Shown here: positions 1 to 6,193 of the stretch, in pieces
How the letters are laid out: each line of letters starts with the position of its first letter
How positions within the stretch are numbered: the first letter of the stretch is position 1
From: an uncultured Eubacteriales bacterium
GTDB lineage: Bacteria; Bacillota; Clostridia; Oscillospirales; Butyricicoccaceae
Direction: 5' to 3'
Length of the DNA: 7,260 bases
Assembly: GCA_934630445.1 (NCBI GenBank)
Contig: CAKTWY010000125.1
Span: 1-7,260, forward strand
Translations under genes and position numbers: made by a program
The notes under the pieces: generated by a model
The model's input: only the letters and a program-made list of their open reading frames with translations
Database searches by the model: none
What the model was told of the DNA's origin: nothing

Positions 1-198
1 CCCGGCGGCGCGCGCATGGGTGCGACGTCGACCATCGCGGGGGCGTTCATCGTCCAGCAGATCGCCCTTGCCGCGGCGTGCGGGCTGCGCTCCGCCGGGA
101 AGGAGCCGCCCGTCTTTCTCAGCTCAAACGTCGACGGGGCGGACGCGGAAAACAGAGCGCTTTTTGCGCACTGGTATCACGCCGGCCCGCTTGCCTGA
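1..198 (+). CDS. SIS-domain (UPF0309-like) sugar-phosphate-binding protein, C-terminal fragment
   Basis: This is the 3' end of a gene that begins left of the window. An open frame runs from base 1 to a TGA at 196-198, giving the last 65 residues. The fragment resembles the C-terminus of SIS-domain proteins of the UPF0309 or 'sugar isomerase domain' group: a G-A-T-S-T-I turn (residues 7-12 of the fragment), a hydrophobic helix, then P-P-V-F-L-S-S-N-V-D-G-A-D followed by E-N and a short tail. In this family the SIS fold binds phosphosugars, and N-acetylmuramate-6-phosphate etherase (MurQ) is a relative. No substrate can be assigned from this piece. An internal ATG at 16 is in frame but cannot be the true start because the coding pattern continues upstream of it. 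The gene converges on the MATE gene and is followed by a shared terminator. The family call rests on remembered motif similarity, so it is moderately secure. Confidence 0.75.
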   Translation, partial: PGGARMGATSTIAGAFIVQQIALAAACGLRSAGKEPPVFLSSNVDGADAENRALFAHWYHAGPLA

Positions 199-248
199 AG
201 GCGCGTTAAATGCCTCCGGTAGCATGGAGACACGAACAATCTCAAACA

Positions 249-292
249 AAAAATGTCATTTTACCGCGCTTTGGCGGTAAAATGACATTTTT
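249..292. terminator. Bidirectional intrinsic terminator, 19-bp perfect stem
   Basis: Bases 249-267 are exactly complementary to 274-292, leaving a 6-nt loop (GCTTTG). The stem has A/T-rich outer parts, so each strand's transcript ends its hairpin in a U-rich run (ATTTTTATTT on +, TTTTTTGTTT on minus). It lies between the SIS-domain gene ending at 198 and the MATE gene ending at 341, which converge. One hairpin therefore probably terminates both. Confidence 0.9.
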
Positions 293-340
293 ATTTGCTA
301 TGCGCGCCCGCCTGAAAGGGCTGGCGCAGAAGCTGTTGCG

Positions 341-1735
341 CTATGCCTTGTGCGCATCTGCGCACGCGGTATCGGAGCCGGCCGCATGGCTCTGGCGCAG
401 GCGGTCGGCCTCCAGCATCGCATGCATCCGTTTCAGATAGGTGAATGTGAGGGGAAGCGCTGCGGCCAGCCAGGCGCCGGGGCTGGCGATACAGATGGCG
501 ACATAGCCGATCCATTTTGCAACGAAGAAAGCCACGAGTACGCGCACTACCACTTCAAAGAAGCCCGCGAGCATTGGCACAAGACCGTCGCCCATACCCT
601 GCAGCGTGTTGCGGAATACAAACAGCACACCAAGCACAGGCAGGCCGGCGGAAGCAATGTTGATATACAGCCTGGCCTCCGCCATGACGCGCGGCTGATC
701 ACCCGTGATAAACAGGCGCAGGAGCTGGTCTCCGAACACGACGACAATCAGGCCGCCGATCACGCTGAAAAGGATGGAGAGCATCACACCGCGCCGTGCG
801 CCGAGGCGGATGCGGTCGATGCGCCCGGCGCCGAGGTTCTGCCCGGTATACGTGGCCATCGTGGCGCCCATGGACATAAGCGCCTGGGTCGCAAGCTGCT
901 CGACTTTTGACGCCGCGGTATATGCCGCGACCGTATCCGAGCCAAAGGAATTGATGGCGCTCTGCAAAATCATGACGCCGACCGCCGTGATGGAGAACTG
1001 CAGCGCCATGGGAAGGCCGATCTTGATCTCCGCCGCACAGACGGGGAGGTTAAGCCGCCAGTCCTGCCGCTGGAATTTCAGGATCGGGTAGCGCTTTACC
1101 ATATATACAAGGCATAAGATCGCCGAAACCGCCTGCGAGATCACCGTGGCCCAGGCCGCGCCGGCTACACCCATGGAGAAGTTCAGGATAAACACAAGAT
1201 CAAGCACGACGTTCAGAAGCGAAGCCACGATCAGAAAGTAAAGCGGCGTTTTGCTGTCGCCGAGGGCGCGCAGCACGCAGGAGATCATGTTGTAAAAGAC
1301 AGCCGCGCCCGTTCCGGCGAAGATGACGACGATGTAGCGGTACGCATCGCCGATGATATTCTCCGGCGTATCGATGAGCCTTAAAAGCGGCATTGCGGTA
1401 AAAACGCTCAGAAGCGTGACGATCACGGTCATCGCGAGGCTCAGATAAACAGACATCGCCACCGCGCGGCGCATGCCGCCGTAGTCCTCCGCGCCGAAGC
1501 GCTGCGACACCGGCACGGCAAAACCGCTTGTCATGCCCTGCACAAAGCCGAGCACGAGGAACGACATCGACCCCGTCACGCCTACGGCGGCAAGGCCGTC
1601 GGTGCTGACGAAGCGGCCGACAATGATCGCGTCGACCATGCTGTAAAACTGCTGAAAGATGTTCCCGATGAGAAGGGGAACCGTAAACGATAAGAGAAGT
1701 TTGGTGGGACTGCCCACCGTCATATCCTTGACCAT
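341..1735 (-). CDS. MATE-family efflux transporter
   Basis: The 464-residue protein is a polytopic inner-membrane transporter of the MATE (multidrug and toxic compound extrusion) family, which exports cationic drugs or metabolites in exchange for Na+ or H+. Support includes the usual length of about 450 residues, about 12 hydrophobic segments in two related halves, and typical family stretches: near the N-terminus P-L-L-I-G-N-I-F-Q-Q-F-Y-S-M-V-D-A-I-I-V-G (about residues 20-40), then A-A-V-G-V-T-G, R-A-L-G-D-S-K-T-P at the end of the first half, and L-Q-G-M-G-D-G near the end of the second. The chosen ATG (1733-1735) has GAGG 8 nt upstream; a second ATG four codons later is a weaker choice. 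It is the last gene of the minus-strand series, 98 bp after galU, and ends at the shared terminator. The substrate cannot be predicted. The C-terminal tail of about 20 residues is polar and unremarkable. Confidence 0.93.
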   Translation of the reverse strand: MVKDMTVGSPTKLLLSFTVPLLIGNIFQQFYSMVDAIIVGRFVSTDGLAAVGVTGSMSFLVLGFVQGMTSGFAVPVSQRFGAEDYGGMRRAVAMSVYLSLAMTVIVTLLSVFTAMPLLRLIDTPENIIGDAYRYIVVIFAGTGAAVFYNMISCVLRALGDSKTPLYFLIVASLLNVVLDLVFILNFSMGVAGAAWATVISQAVSAILCLVYMVKRYPILKFQRQDWRLNLPVCAAEIKIGLPMALQFSITAVGVMILQSAINSFGSDTVAAYTAASKVEQLATQALMSMGATMATYTGQNLGAGRIDRIRLGARRGVMLSILFSVIGGLIVVVFGDQLLRLFITGDQPRVMAEARLYINIASAGLPVLGVLFVFRNTLQGMGDGLVPMLAGFFEVVVRVLVAFFVAKWIGYVAICIASPGAWLAAALPLTFTYLKRMHAMLEADRLRQSHAAGSDTACADAHKA

Positions 1736-1833
1736 GTTCTTTTCCTCAAAAAAGCGGACGCATGCCGTTCATTTTCAATGAAGACGGGGCCGCCCCTTCC
1801 ATAGAAAGACAGCCCCACCCCGCCGCGCATGCG

Positions 1834-2694
1834 TTAAAATCTGTTTTTCATATAATTTCGCAGCCAGTCCGCGGTATCCGGATTTTTCAGCGAGAACTCG
1901 AGCACCGCCTCGAGATAGCCGCAGGGATTGCCGGTGTCGAAACGGCGGCCTTCAAAGTCGACGGCGTACATCGGGTAGCTGCGGCACAGGACGTCGAGCG
2001 CGTCCGTCAGCTGGATCTCTCCGCCGTAGCCGGTAGGCTGGTTTTCAAGAATGGAAAAGATCTCCCCGGGCAGCACGTAGCGCCCCAGAATCGCGTAGTT
2101 GGAAAGCTTCTCTTCCGGAGAGGGCTTTTCGATCAGCCGCCTGACGCGCATGACGTTGCCATCCGGCGCGTCGACGCCGAGTGAGCAGTACTTGGAAACG
2201 TCCGCGTCCGGCACGCGCTTGACGCCGACGGCGCAGCCGCCGCAGCGCTCAGCCGCCTCGATCAGCTGCCCGGTCACAGGCCTGTCCGACATCATGATGT
2301 CGTCGCCGAGCAGAACGGCGAAGTGATCCTCGCCGACAAAGCTCTTTGCGCAGTATACGGCGTGACCGAGGCCAAGCGCCTGCTTCTGCCGAATGAAGTA
2401 GAGATTGGCCATGTCCGCCACGCGGCGCACCACTTCGGCCTCCTCCTCGCGCCCGCGGCGCTTTAAGAACTCCTCCAGTTCGGGAATGTAGTCGAAATAA
2501 TCCTCCATCACGTCCTTGCCGCGTCCGGTGATGATGAGGATATCCTCAATACCGGAGGCGACAGCCTCCTCCACGATCCACTGCAGGGAGGGTTTGCCCG
2601 CAAGGGGAAGCATTTCTTTCGGAACGGTTTTCGTCGCGGGAAGCATTCGCGTGCCGAAGCCCGCCGCGGGAATGACAGCCTTTTTTACGGTCAT
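1834..2694 (-). CDS. galU: UTP-glucose-1-phosphate uridylyltransferase
   Basis: The 286-residue cytosolic enzyme makes UDP-glucose from UTP and glucose-1-phosphate, feeding cell-envelope glycan, glycolipid and exopolysaccharide synthesis. The nucleotidyltransferase signature is complete: A-A-G-F-G-T-R-M-L-P at 10-19, K-E-M-L-P at 26-30 with the lysine that contacts phosphate, the metal-binding G-D-D at 130-132, L-I-E-K-P at 187-191, and G-G-E-I-Q-L-T-D at 224-231, followed by F-D-T-G-N-P near 252-257. The length is normal for bacterial GalU, and these motifs separate it from glucose-1-phosphate thymidylyltransferase (RmlA). The ATG at 2692-2694 has an excellent GGAGGA site (in 2701-2707) about 7 nt upstream. 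It follows queT by only 31 bp, so the two are probably on one transcript. No broken or missing key residue is seen. Confidence 0.95.
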   Translation of the reverse strand: MTVKKAVIPAAGFGTRMLPATKTVPKEMLPLAGKPSLQWIVEEAVASGIEDILIITGRGKDVMEDYFDYIPELEEFLKRRGREEEAEVVRRVADMANLYFIRQKQALGLGHAVYCAKSFVGEDHFAVLLGDDIMMSDRPVTGQLIEAAERCGGCAVGVKRVPDADVSKYCSLGVDAPDGNVMRVRRLIEKPSPEEKLSNYAILGRYVLPGEIFSILENQPTGYGGEIQLTDALDVLCRSYPMYAVDFEGRRFDTGNPCGYLEAVLEFSLKNPDTADWLRNYMKNRF

Positions 2695-2725
2695 TTCATC
2701 TTCCTCCGGTTTGTTCCTTTGTCTG

Positions 2726-3235
2726 TTATTTTCTCTCCTCGCCGATGAAAAAGCGCTTCAGATTCAGCCGCTCGAGCGCTGTGACGAGCACAGTGCCGAG
2801 AACATAGCACGCACCAAGCTGGCCCAGGCCCACCCAGAATGCATTTAAGGCGAATGCGGCCCAGAAAGCCTCCGCCCCGGCGGAGCTCCACGCGATGACC
2901 GCACCGATGACAACAGCATTGACGAGCACGGGCGGCAGCGCGGCGAGCCACTTATTTTTGCATTTCGACGTCAGAAAGGCAGCCAAAAGCGTTGCAAGCG
3001 AACCAAACACGATGTCGAGCACCGAGCCGGTATACAGATTGGCGAGAAAGCAGCCGATGAAAAGCCCCCACATCGTGTACGGGGCAAAAAACGGCAGCAG
3101 TGTGAGCGCCTCGGACACGCGGCACTGAAACGCCCCGTAAGAGATCGGCGCAAGCAGCACCGTCAGCCCGGCATAGAGCGCGGCAAGCACGGCGCACACG
3201 GCCATTTTACGAGCATCCATATGATTTTTCTTCAA
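2726..3235 (-). CDS. queT: QueT-family queuosine-precursor transporter (TTG start proposed)
   Basis: This small integral membrane protein belongs to the QueT family (COG4708/DUF988), thought to take up queuosine precursors such as preQ0 or preQ1 for tRNA wobble-base modification, probably as the substrate-binding S component of an ECF transporter. The hallmark block is clear: C-R-V-S-E-A-L-T-L-L-P (38-48), G-L-F-I-G-C-F-L-A-N (57-66) and D-I-V-F-G-S-L-A-T-L-L-A-A (74-86), with about six hydrophobic helices. Start choice: the first in-frame ATG (3218-3220) has no good Shine-Dalgarno sequence nearby. The in-frame TTG at 3233-3235, five codons earlier, has GGGGGA (3245-3250) 9 nt upstream, which can pair with anti-SD through one G-U. 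TTG gives 169 residues and ATG gives 164; both fit the family. The frame stays open far upstream through the PAP2 gene, but that part is shadow sequence. Transport function is family knowledge; the start is inference. Confidence 0.9.
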   Translation of the reverse strand: MKKNHMDARKMAVCAVLAALYAGLTVLLAPISYGAFQCRVSEALTLLPFFAPYTMWGLFIGCFLANLYTGSVLDIVFGSLATLLAAFLTSKCKNKWLAALPPVLVNAVVIGAVIAWSSAGAEAFWAAFALNAFWVGLGQLGACYVLGTVLVTALERLNLKRFFIGEERK

Positions 3236-3244
3236 AAAAACATA

Positions 3245-3250
3245 TCCCCC
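3245..3250 (-). promoter_or_regulatory. Putative ribosome-binding site supporting a TTG start for queT
   Basis: The minus strand reads GGGGGA here, 9 nt before TTG (3235) and 24 nt before ATG (3220). The spacing suits TTG and is too long for ATG. Pairing of GGGGG with CCUCC needs one G-U wobble, so the site is good but not canonical. Confidence 0.5.
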
Positions 3251-3253
3251 AGC

Positions 3254-3297
3254 GTCCGGCAGGGCCGGACTTTTTTCTTCTTCCGCCAAAGCGGAAG
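3254..3297. promoter_or_regulatory. Two tandem hairpins in the PAP2-queT gap
   Basis: Hairpin A pairs 3254-3260 with 3264-3270 (GTCCGGC, 3-nt loop). On the + strand it is followed directly by six T (3271-3276), the form of a + strand intrinsic terminator, yet no + strand gene lies upstream of it. Hairpin B pairs 3280-3286 with 3291-3297 (CTTCCGC, 4-nt loop). In the minus-strand transcript the order is B, an A-rich linker, A, then the GGGGG ribosome-binding site of queT 3 nt after hairpin A. They could be transcript-processing or leader elements for queT, or hairpin A could block antisense transcription. I could not fit either to a preQ1 riboswitch consensus. Confidence 0.5.
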
Positions 3298-3315
3298 CTT
3301 CTCGTGCAGGCGCGT

Positions 3316-4020
3316 TCAGAGGAAAGCGCGCAGCGGCGTTCTGCGCAGGGCGGCGCGCCAGTCCAGACGGTATGTGACAACGCTGAGCACAGCGGTGACA
3401 ACCGCACCCCAGAACACGTCGATGAGCGAATGCTGTTTGATCAAGACTGTGGAAGCGCAGATCAGCGCCATCCAGACCCAGACTGCGGCCTTCGCCTTCC
3501 GCCCGCCGGGCAGCGCCGGCCCCATGCTCACCGCGACGGCGATGGCAAGGCTGGAACTGACATGGATCGAGGGGCACACATTGCGCGGCGAGTCGAAGCC
3601 CTGCAGCGCTCGCACCGCGCCGTAAAGGGGGCCTCCGCCCTCGAGCGTCACGCGCACGTCGATCGACATGGGCCAGAACGTATAGACCACGAGCGCCGCC
3701 GTCATGCCCGAAAACATGAGAAAGCACAGGTTTTCAAACGTTTCCCGGTCGCGCAGCAGGTAGTAGGCCAGTGACAGAAAAAGCGCGGCAAACCAGGAAA
3801 AATACGGGATCGCGAACCACACGTTAAACGGGATGTATGCGTCGAGCGCACAGGATATGCCATGCTGCGGAAGCTCGACAAGCTCCAAAAGTCCGAACCA
3901 TATGAGATATGGGATCCAGTACAGAAGCAGCCACGCCTCCCTGTGCGCACGCAAAAAAGCGCGAAGGCGCGCGGAGGCAGGCGCATGCGGGGGTTTGCGC
4001 TGATGATGCAAAAGTATCAA
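3316..4020 (-). CDS. PAP2-superfamily membrane phosphatase (TTG start)
   Basis: The 234-residue membrane protein has about six hydrophobic helices and belongs to the PAP2 (type 2 phosphatidic acid phosphatase) superfamily, which hydrolyses lipid phosphates or pyrophosphates at the membrane. Two active-site motifs are visible: C-P-S-I-H-V-S-S-S (149-157), with H153 as the likely acid/base residue, and S-T-V-L-I-K-Q-H-S-L-I-D (190-201), with H197 the likely nucleophile and D201 its partner. The usual first motif (K-X6-R-P) is not present; D-V-R-V (121-124) sits where a 'LRP'-type segment would be expected. Loss of the classic C1 motif is typical of a clade common in Clostridia. Start: no in-frame ATG occurs in the first 100 codons. 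TTG (4018-4020) has GAGGA ending about 4-5 nt upstream; a second TTG at 4009-4011 is less well placed. The substrate could be phosphatidic acid, undecaprenyl pyrophosphate or phosphatidylglycerophosphate and cannot be told apart here. Confidence 0.88.
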   Translation of the reverse strand: MILLHHQRKPPHAPASARLRAFLRAHREAWLLLYWIPYLIWFGLLELVELPQHGISCALDAYIPFNVWFAIPYFSWFAALFLSLAYYLLRDRETFENLCFLMFSGMTAALVVYTFWPMSIDVRVTLEGGGPLYGAVRALQGFDSPRNVCPSIHVSSSLAIAVAVSMGPALPGGRKAKAAVWVWMALICASTVLIKQHSLIDVFWGAVVTAVLSVVTYRLDWRAALRRTPLRAFL

Positions 4021-4090
4021 GCGTTCCTCGTCTCCATCAAGGCGCGCGTTCCGGCCGCCTTACAGGGCAGGCCGCCGCGCTGCCAAAGTA

Positions 4091-4750
4091 TTATACGTCA
4101 TTTTGATACGTATTACAATATTCGCAAAGTGGACAAATTTCACACTTGGGCGAGCGGGCGGTACAGATATCCCGCCCAAAATGAACAAGACGGTGGCAAT
4201 AGTCCGCCTGTTCGGTTTTTTCGATGATGCCGTCGAGCGTCATTTCGACCTTATACGGGTCCTTCGAATCGGAAAAGCCGAGCCGGCCGTTGATGCGGAT
4301 GCAGTGCGTGTCCGCAACGATGCCGGGCTTGCCGAACATGTCGCCGAGGACGAGATTGGCCGTCTTGCGGCCGACGCCGGGGATGGAGAGAAGATCGTCC
4401 ATGTTATCCGGTACTTTGCCGCCGAAGCGCTCCAGGATCGTCTGCGCGGCGGCTTTGATATCCCGCGCCTTGGTGCGAAAAAGGCCGCACGGCTTGATGA
4501 CGGCGCACAGCTCCTCCATATCGGCTTCGGCAAACGATTCGAGCGTCGGATATTTCGCGTAAAGGTCTTTGGTGACGATATTGACGCGGGCGTCGGTGCA
4601 CTGGGCGGAAAGACGCGTGGCAAAAAGGAGCTCATAATCCTTCTGCGCTTCGAGCGAGCAGGTGGCGGGGTAATGCTCCTTCAGAACCGCGACGACCCTG
4701 GCGGCGCGCTCGCGCTTTTGCTGCATGGTTTCTTTCTTTTGTCTCGGCAT
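4091..4750 (-). CDS. nth: Endonuclease III, DNA glycosylase/AP lyase
   Basis: The 219-residue base-excision-repair enzyme removes oxidised pyrimidines (thymine glycol and similar) and cuts the abasic site by beta-elimination. The helix-hairpin-helix is S-I-P-G-V-G-R-K-T-A (122-131) with catalytic lysine K129, and catalytic aspartate D147 lies in V-A-D-T-H (145-149). The C-terminus carries the four cysteines of a [4Fe-4S] cluster, C196, C203, C206 and C212, in exact C-X6-C-X2-C-X5-C spacing. L-S-A-Q-C-T-D (47-53) is the conserved substrate-pocket segment. The length matches the family (about 210-220). The frame is open to 4801, but ATG at 4748-4750 is preferred: AAGGTG lies about 9 nt upstream, and the extra upstream codons run into the promoter region. 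Another ATG eight codons later has no good site. It is the first gene of the minus-strand series, divergent from glyA, and 70 bp before the PAP2 start. Confidence 0.96.
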   Translation of the reverse strand: MPRQKKETMQQKRERAARVVAVLKEHYPATCSLEAQKDYELLFATRLSAQCTDARVNIVTKDLYAKYPTLESFAEADMEELCAVIKPCGLFRTKARDIKAAAQTILERFGGKVPDNMDDLLSIPGVGRKTANLVLGDMFGKPGIVADTHCIRINGRLGFSDSKDPYKVEMTLDGIIEKTEQADYCHRLVHFGRDICTARSPKCEICPLCEYCNTYQNDV

Positions 4751-4789
4751 ATGAATCAGCACCTTCTTTTTTCGTTTCTTATTAAGGAA

Positions 4790-4798
4790 ATGATACCA
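4790..4798 (-). promoter_or_regulatory. Possible extended -10 promoter for nth
   Basis: The minus strand reads TGGTATCAT, which is TG-N-TATCAT, an extended -10 element with 5/6 match to TATAAT. No good -35 box is found 16-18 nt upstream. It would start transcription near 4783, about 33 nt before the nth ATG. The position is right for a promoter of the minus-strand series, but the evidence is one short motif. Confidence 0.4.
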
Positions 4799-4803
4799 CA
4801 CTC

Positions 4804-4832
4804 TTGCCTTTTAGAACAGAAAAAGTTATAAT
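4804..4832 (+). promoter_or_regulatory. Sigma-A type promoter of glyA
   Basis: A -35 box TTGCCT (4804-4809, 4/6 match) and a perfect -10 box TATAAT (4827-4832) are separated by 17 nt. Transcription should start near 4839, leaving a leader of about 47 nt before the glyA ATG. That is too short for a large riboswitch. The promoter overlaps back-to-back with the proposed nth promoter. Confidence 0.75.
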
Positions 4833-4885
4833 CCATTCATTGGACGGTTAAATTCCCACCAGGGATCAAGGAGGAGCAAGGAAAC

Positions 4886-6127
4886 ATGGTTACCGAAAAT
4901 ATGGATTTTCTCGAGTCATACGACGCGGAGCTTGGCGCTGCGGTGCGCAGCGAGTATGCGCGCCAGTGCAGGAACATCGAGCTGATTGCATCTGAAAACG
5001 TCGTCAGTCCCGCTGTTATGGCGGCGATGGGCACGGTACTGACAAACAAATATGCCGAAGGGTATCCCGGCAAGCGCTATTACGGCGGCTGCGAGTGTGT
5101 CGACGTGGTGGAAAACCTCGCGCGCGATCGCGCATGCGCGCTGTTCGGCGCGGAGCATGCCAATGTTCAGCCGCACAGCGGCGCGCAGGCGAACATGGCG
5201 GTCTATTTTGCGCTGGTGAACCCCGGCGAGACGGTGATGGGCATGAGCCTGAACGACGGCGGCCATCTGACGCACGGCAGCCCCGTCAATATGTCGGGCA
5301 AATATTATAATATCGTTCCGTACAGCGTCAGCCCTGAGACCGGCCGCATCGATTATGATGAAGTGTACGACCTGGCGATGAAAAATAAGCCCAAGATGAT
5401 CATCGCCGGCGCGTCGGCTTATCCGCGCGTCATTGATTTTGAAAAGTTCGCCCAGATCGCGCACGCGTGCGGCGCGTACCTCATGGTAGACATGGCGCAC
5501 ATCGCGGGCCTTGTGGCCGCGGGCCTGCACCCGAACCCGGTGCCGTATGCGGACATTGTCACCACGACGACGCACAAGACGCTCAGAGGCCCGCGCGGCG
5601 GCATGATCCTGTGCAGGGAGGAGCTGGCAAAGCAGATCGACAAGGCGATCTTCCCGGGGATCCAGGGCGGACCGCTGATGCACATTATCGCGGCAAAGGC
5701 CGTCTGCTTCGGCGAGGCGCTGAAGCCGGAGTTCAAGACCTATCAGCAGAAGATCGTGAAGAACGCGGCCGTACTTGCCGACGCGCTCATGAAAGAGGGT
5801 TTTGACCTTGTAACGGGCGGAACGGACAACCATCTTATGCTGGTGGATCTGCGGAGCATGAACATCACCGGCAAGGAGCTGCAGAACCGCCTTGACGAAG
5901 TGTACATCACGGCCAACAAGAACGCCATCCCCAACGATCCGCAGGGCCCCTTCGTCACCAGCGGCGTGCGCATTGGCACGCCAGCTGTCACGGCGCGCGG
6001 CTTCGGCGAGGCGGAGATGGTCAAGATTGCGGAGCTGGTCAGGCTCACGTGCACGGACTTCGAGGCGAAGGCTGACTATATCCGTGCGTGCGTCAACGAG
6101 CTGTGCGGCAAATATCCGCTGTACTAA
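4886..6127 (+). CDS. glyA: Serine hydroxymethyltransferase
   Basis: The 413-residue cytosolic PLP enzyme interconverts serine plus tetrahydrofolate with glycine plus 5,10-methylene-tetrahydrofolate, the main one-carbon source for purines, thymidylate and methionine. The PLP lysine is K231 within T-T-T-T-H-K-T-L-R-G-P-R-G-G. Other conserved blocks are E-L-I-A-S-E-N near 32-38, N-K-Y-A-E-G-Y-P-G-K-R-Y-Y-G-G near 54-68, Q-P-H-S-G-A-Q-A-N near 95-103, and V-D-M-A-H-I-A-G-L-V-A just before the lysine. The length and the C-terminal R-I-G-T-P-A-V-T-A-R-G block are normal. The start ATG has AGGAGG at 4869-4874 (11-nt spacing), plus AAGGA 3 nt from the ATG. It has its own promoter and is followed by a GC-rich hairpin, so it is probably monocistronic. 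Nothing is missing or broken. Confidence 0.98.
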   Translation: MVTENMDFLESYDAELGAAVRSEYARQCRNIELIASENVVSPAVMAAMGTVLTNKYAEGYPGKRYYGGCECVDVVENLARDRACALFGAEHANVQPHSGAQANMAVYFALVNPGETVMGMSLNDGGHLTHGSPVNMSGKYYNIVPYSVSPETGRIDYDEVYDLAMKNKPKMIIAGASAYPRVIDFEKFAQIAHACGAYLMVDMAHIAGLVAAGLHPNPVPYADIVTTTTHKTLRGPRGGMILCREELAKQIDKAIFPGIQGGPLMHIIAAKAVCFGEALKPEFKTYQQKIVKNAAVLADALMKEGFDLVTGGTDNHLMLVDLRSMNITGKELQNRLDEVYITANKNAIPNDPQGPFVTSGVRIGTPAVTARGFGEAEMVKIAELVRLTCTDFEAKADYIRACVNELCGKYPLY

Positions 6128-6144
6128 TCAGATTTTTTCACGGC

Positions 6145-6173
6145 GGCCGCCGCAGGATCAGCCTGCGGCGGCC
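6145..6173 (+). terminator. Probable glyA terminator hairpin
   Basis: A 12-bp perfect GC-rich stem (6145-6156 with 6162-6173) with a 5-nt loop begins 17 nt after the glyA stop. The U-run after it is poor (TTGCATTTGG), so it may be a weak intrinsic terminator or an RNA-stabilising 3' stem. Confidence 0.6.
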
Positions 6174-6193
6174 TTGCATTTGGGGCGCTTTTC

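Noticed and set aside
1768..1782. Small 6-bp hairpin between galU and the MATE gene as a terminator
   Set aside because: The stem (TTCATT/AATGAA) is short and A/T-rich and no U-tract follows it in the minus direction, so it does not convincingly separate the two genes.
3221..3320. preQ1 riboswitch before queT
   Set aside because: Biologically expected, but the sequence shows two simple symmetrical hairpins and not the loop and A-rich-tail pattern of class I or the class II arrangement as I know them. It is left as a check and not called.
4916..5833. Long minus-strand open frame (305 residues) opposite glyA
   Set aside because: It is antisense to the unmistakable glyA gene, its arginine- and histidine-rich product looks like a shadow of GC-rich codons, and it shows no recognisable motif.
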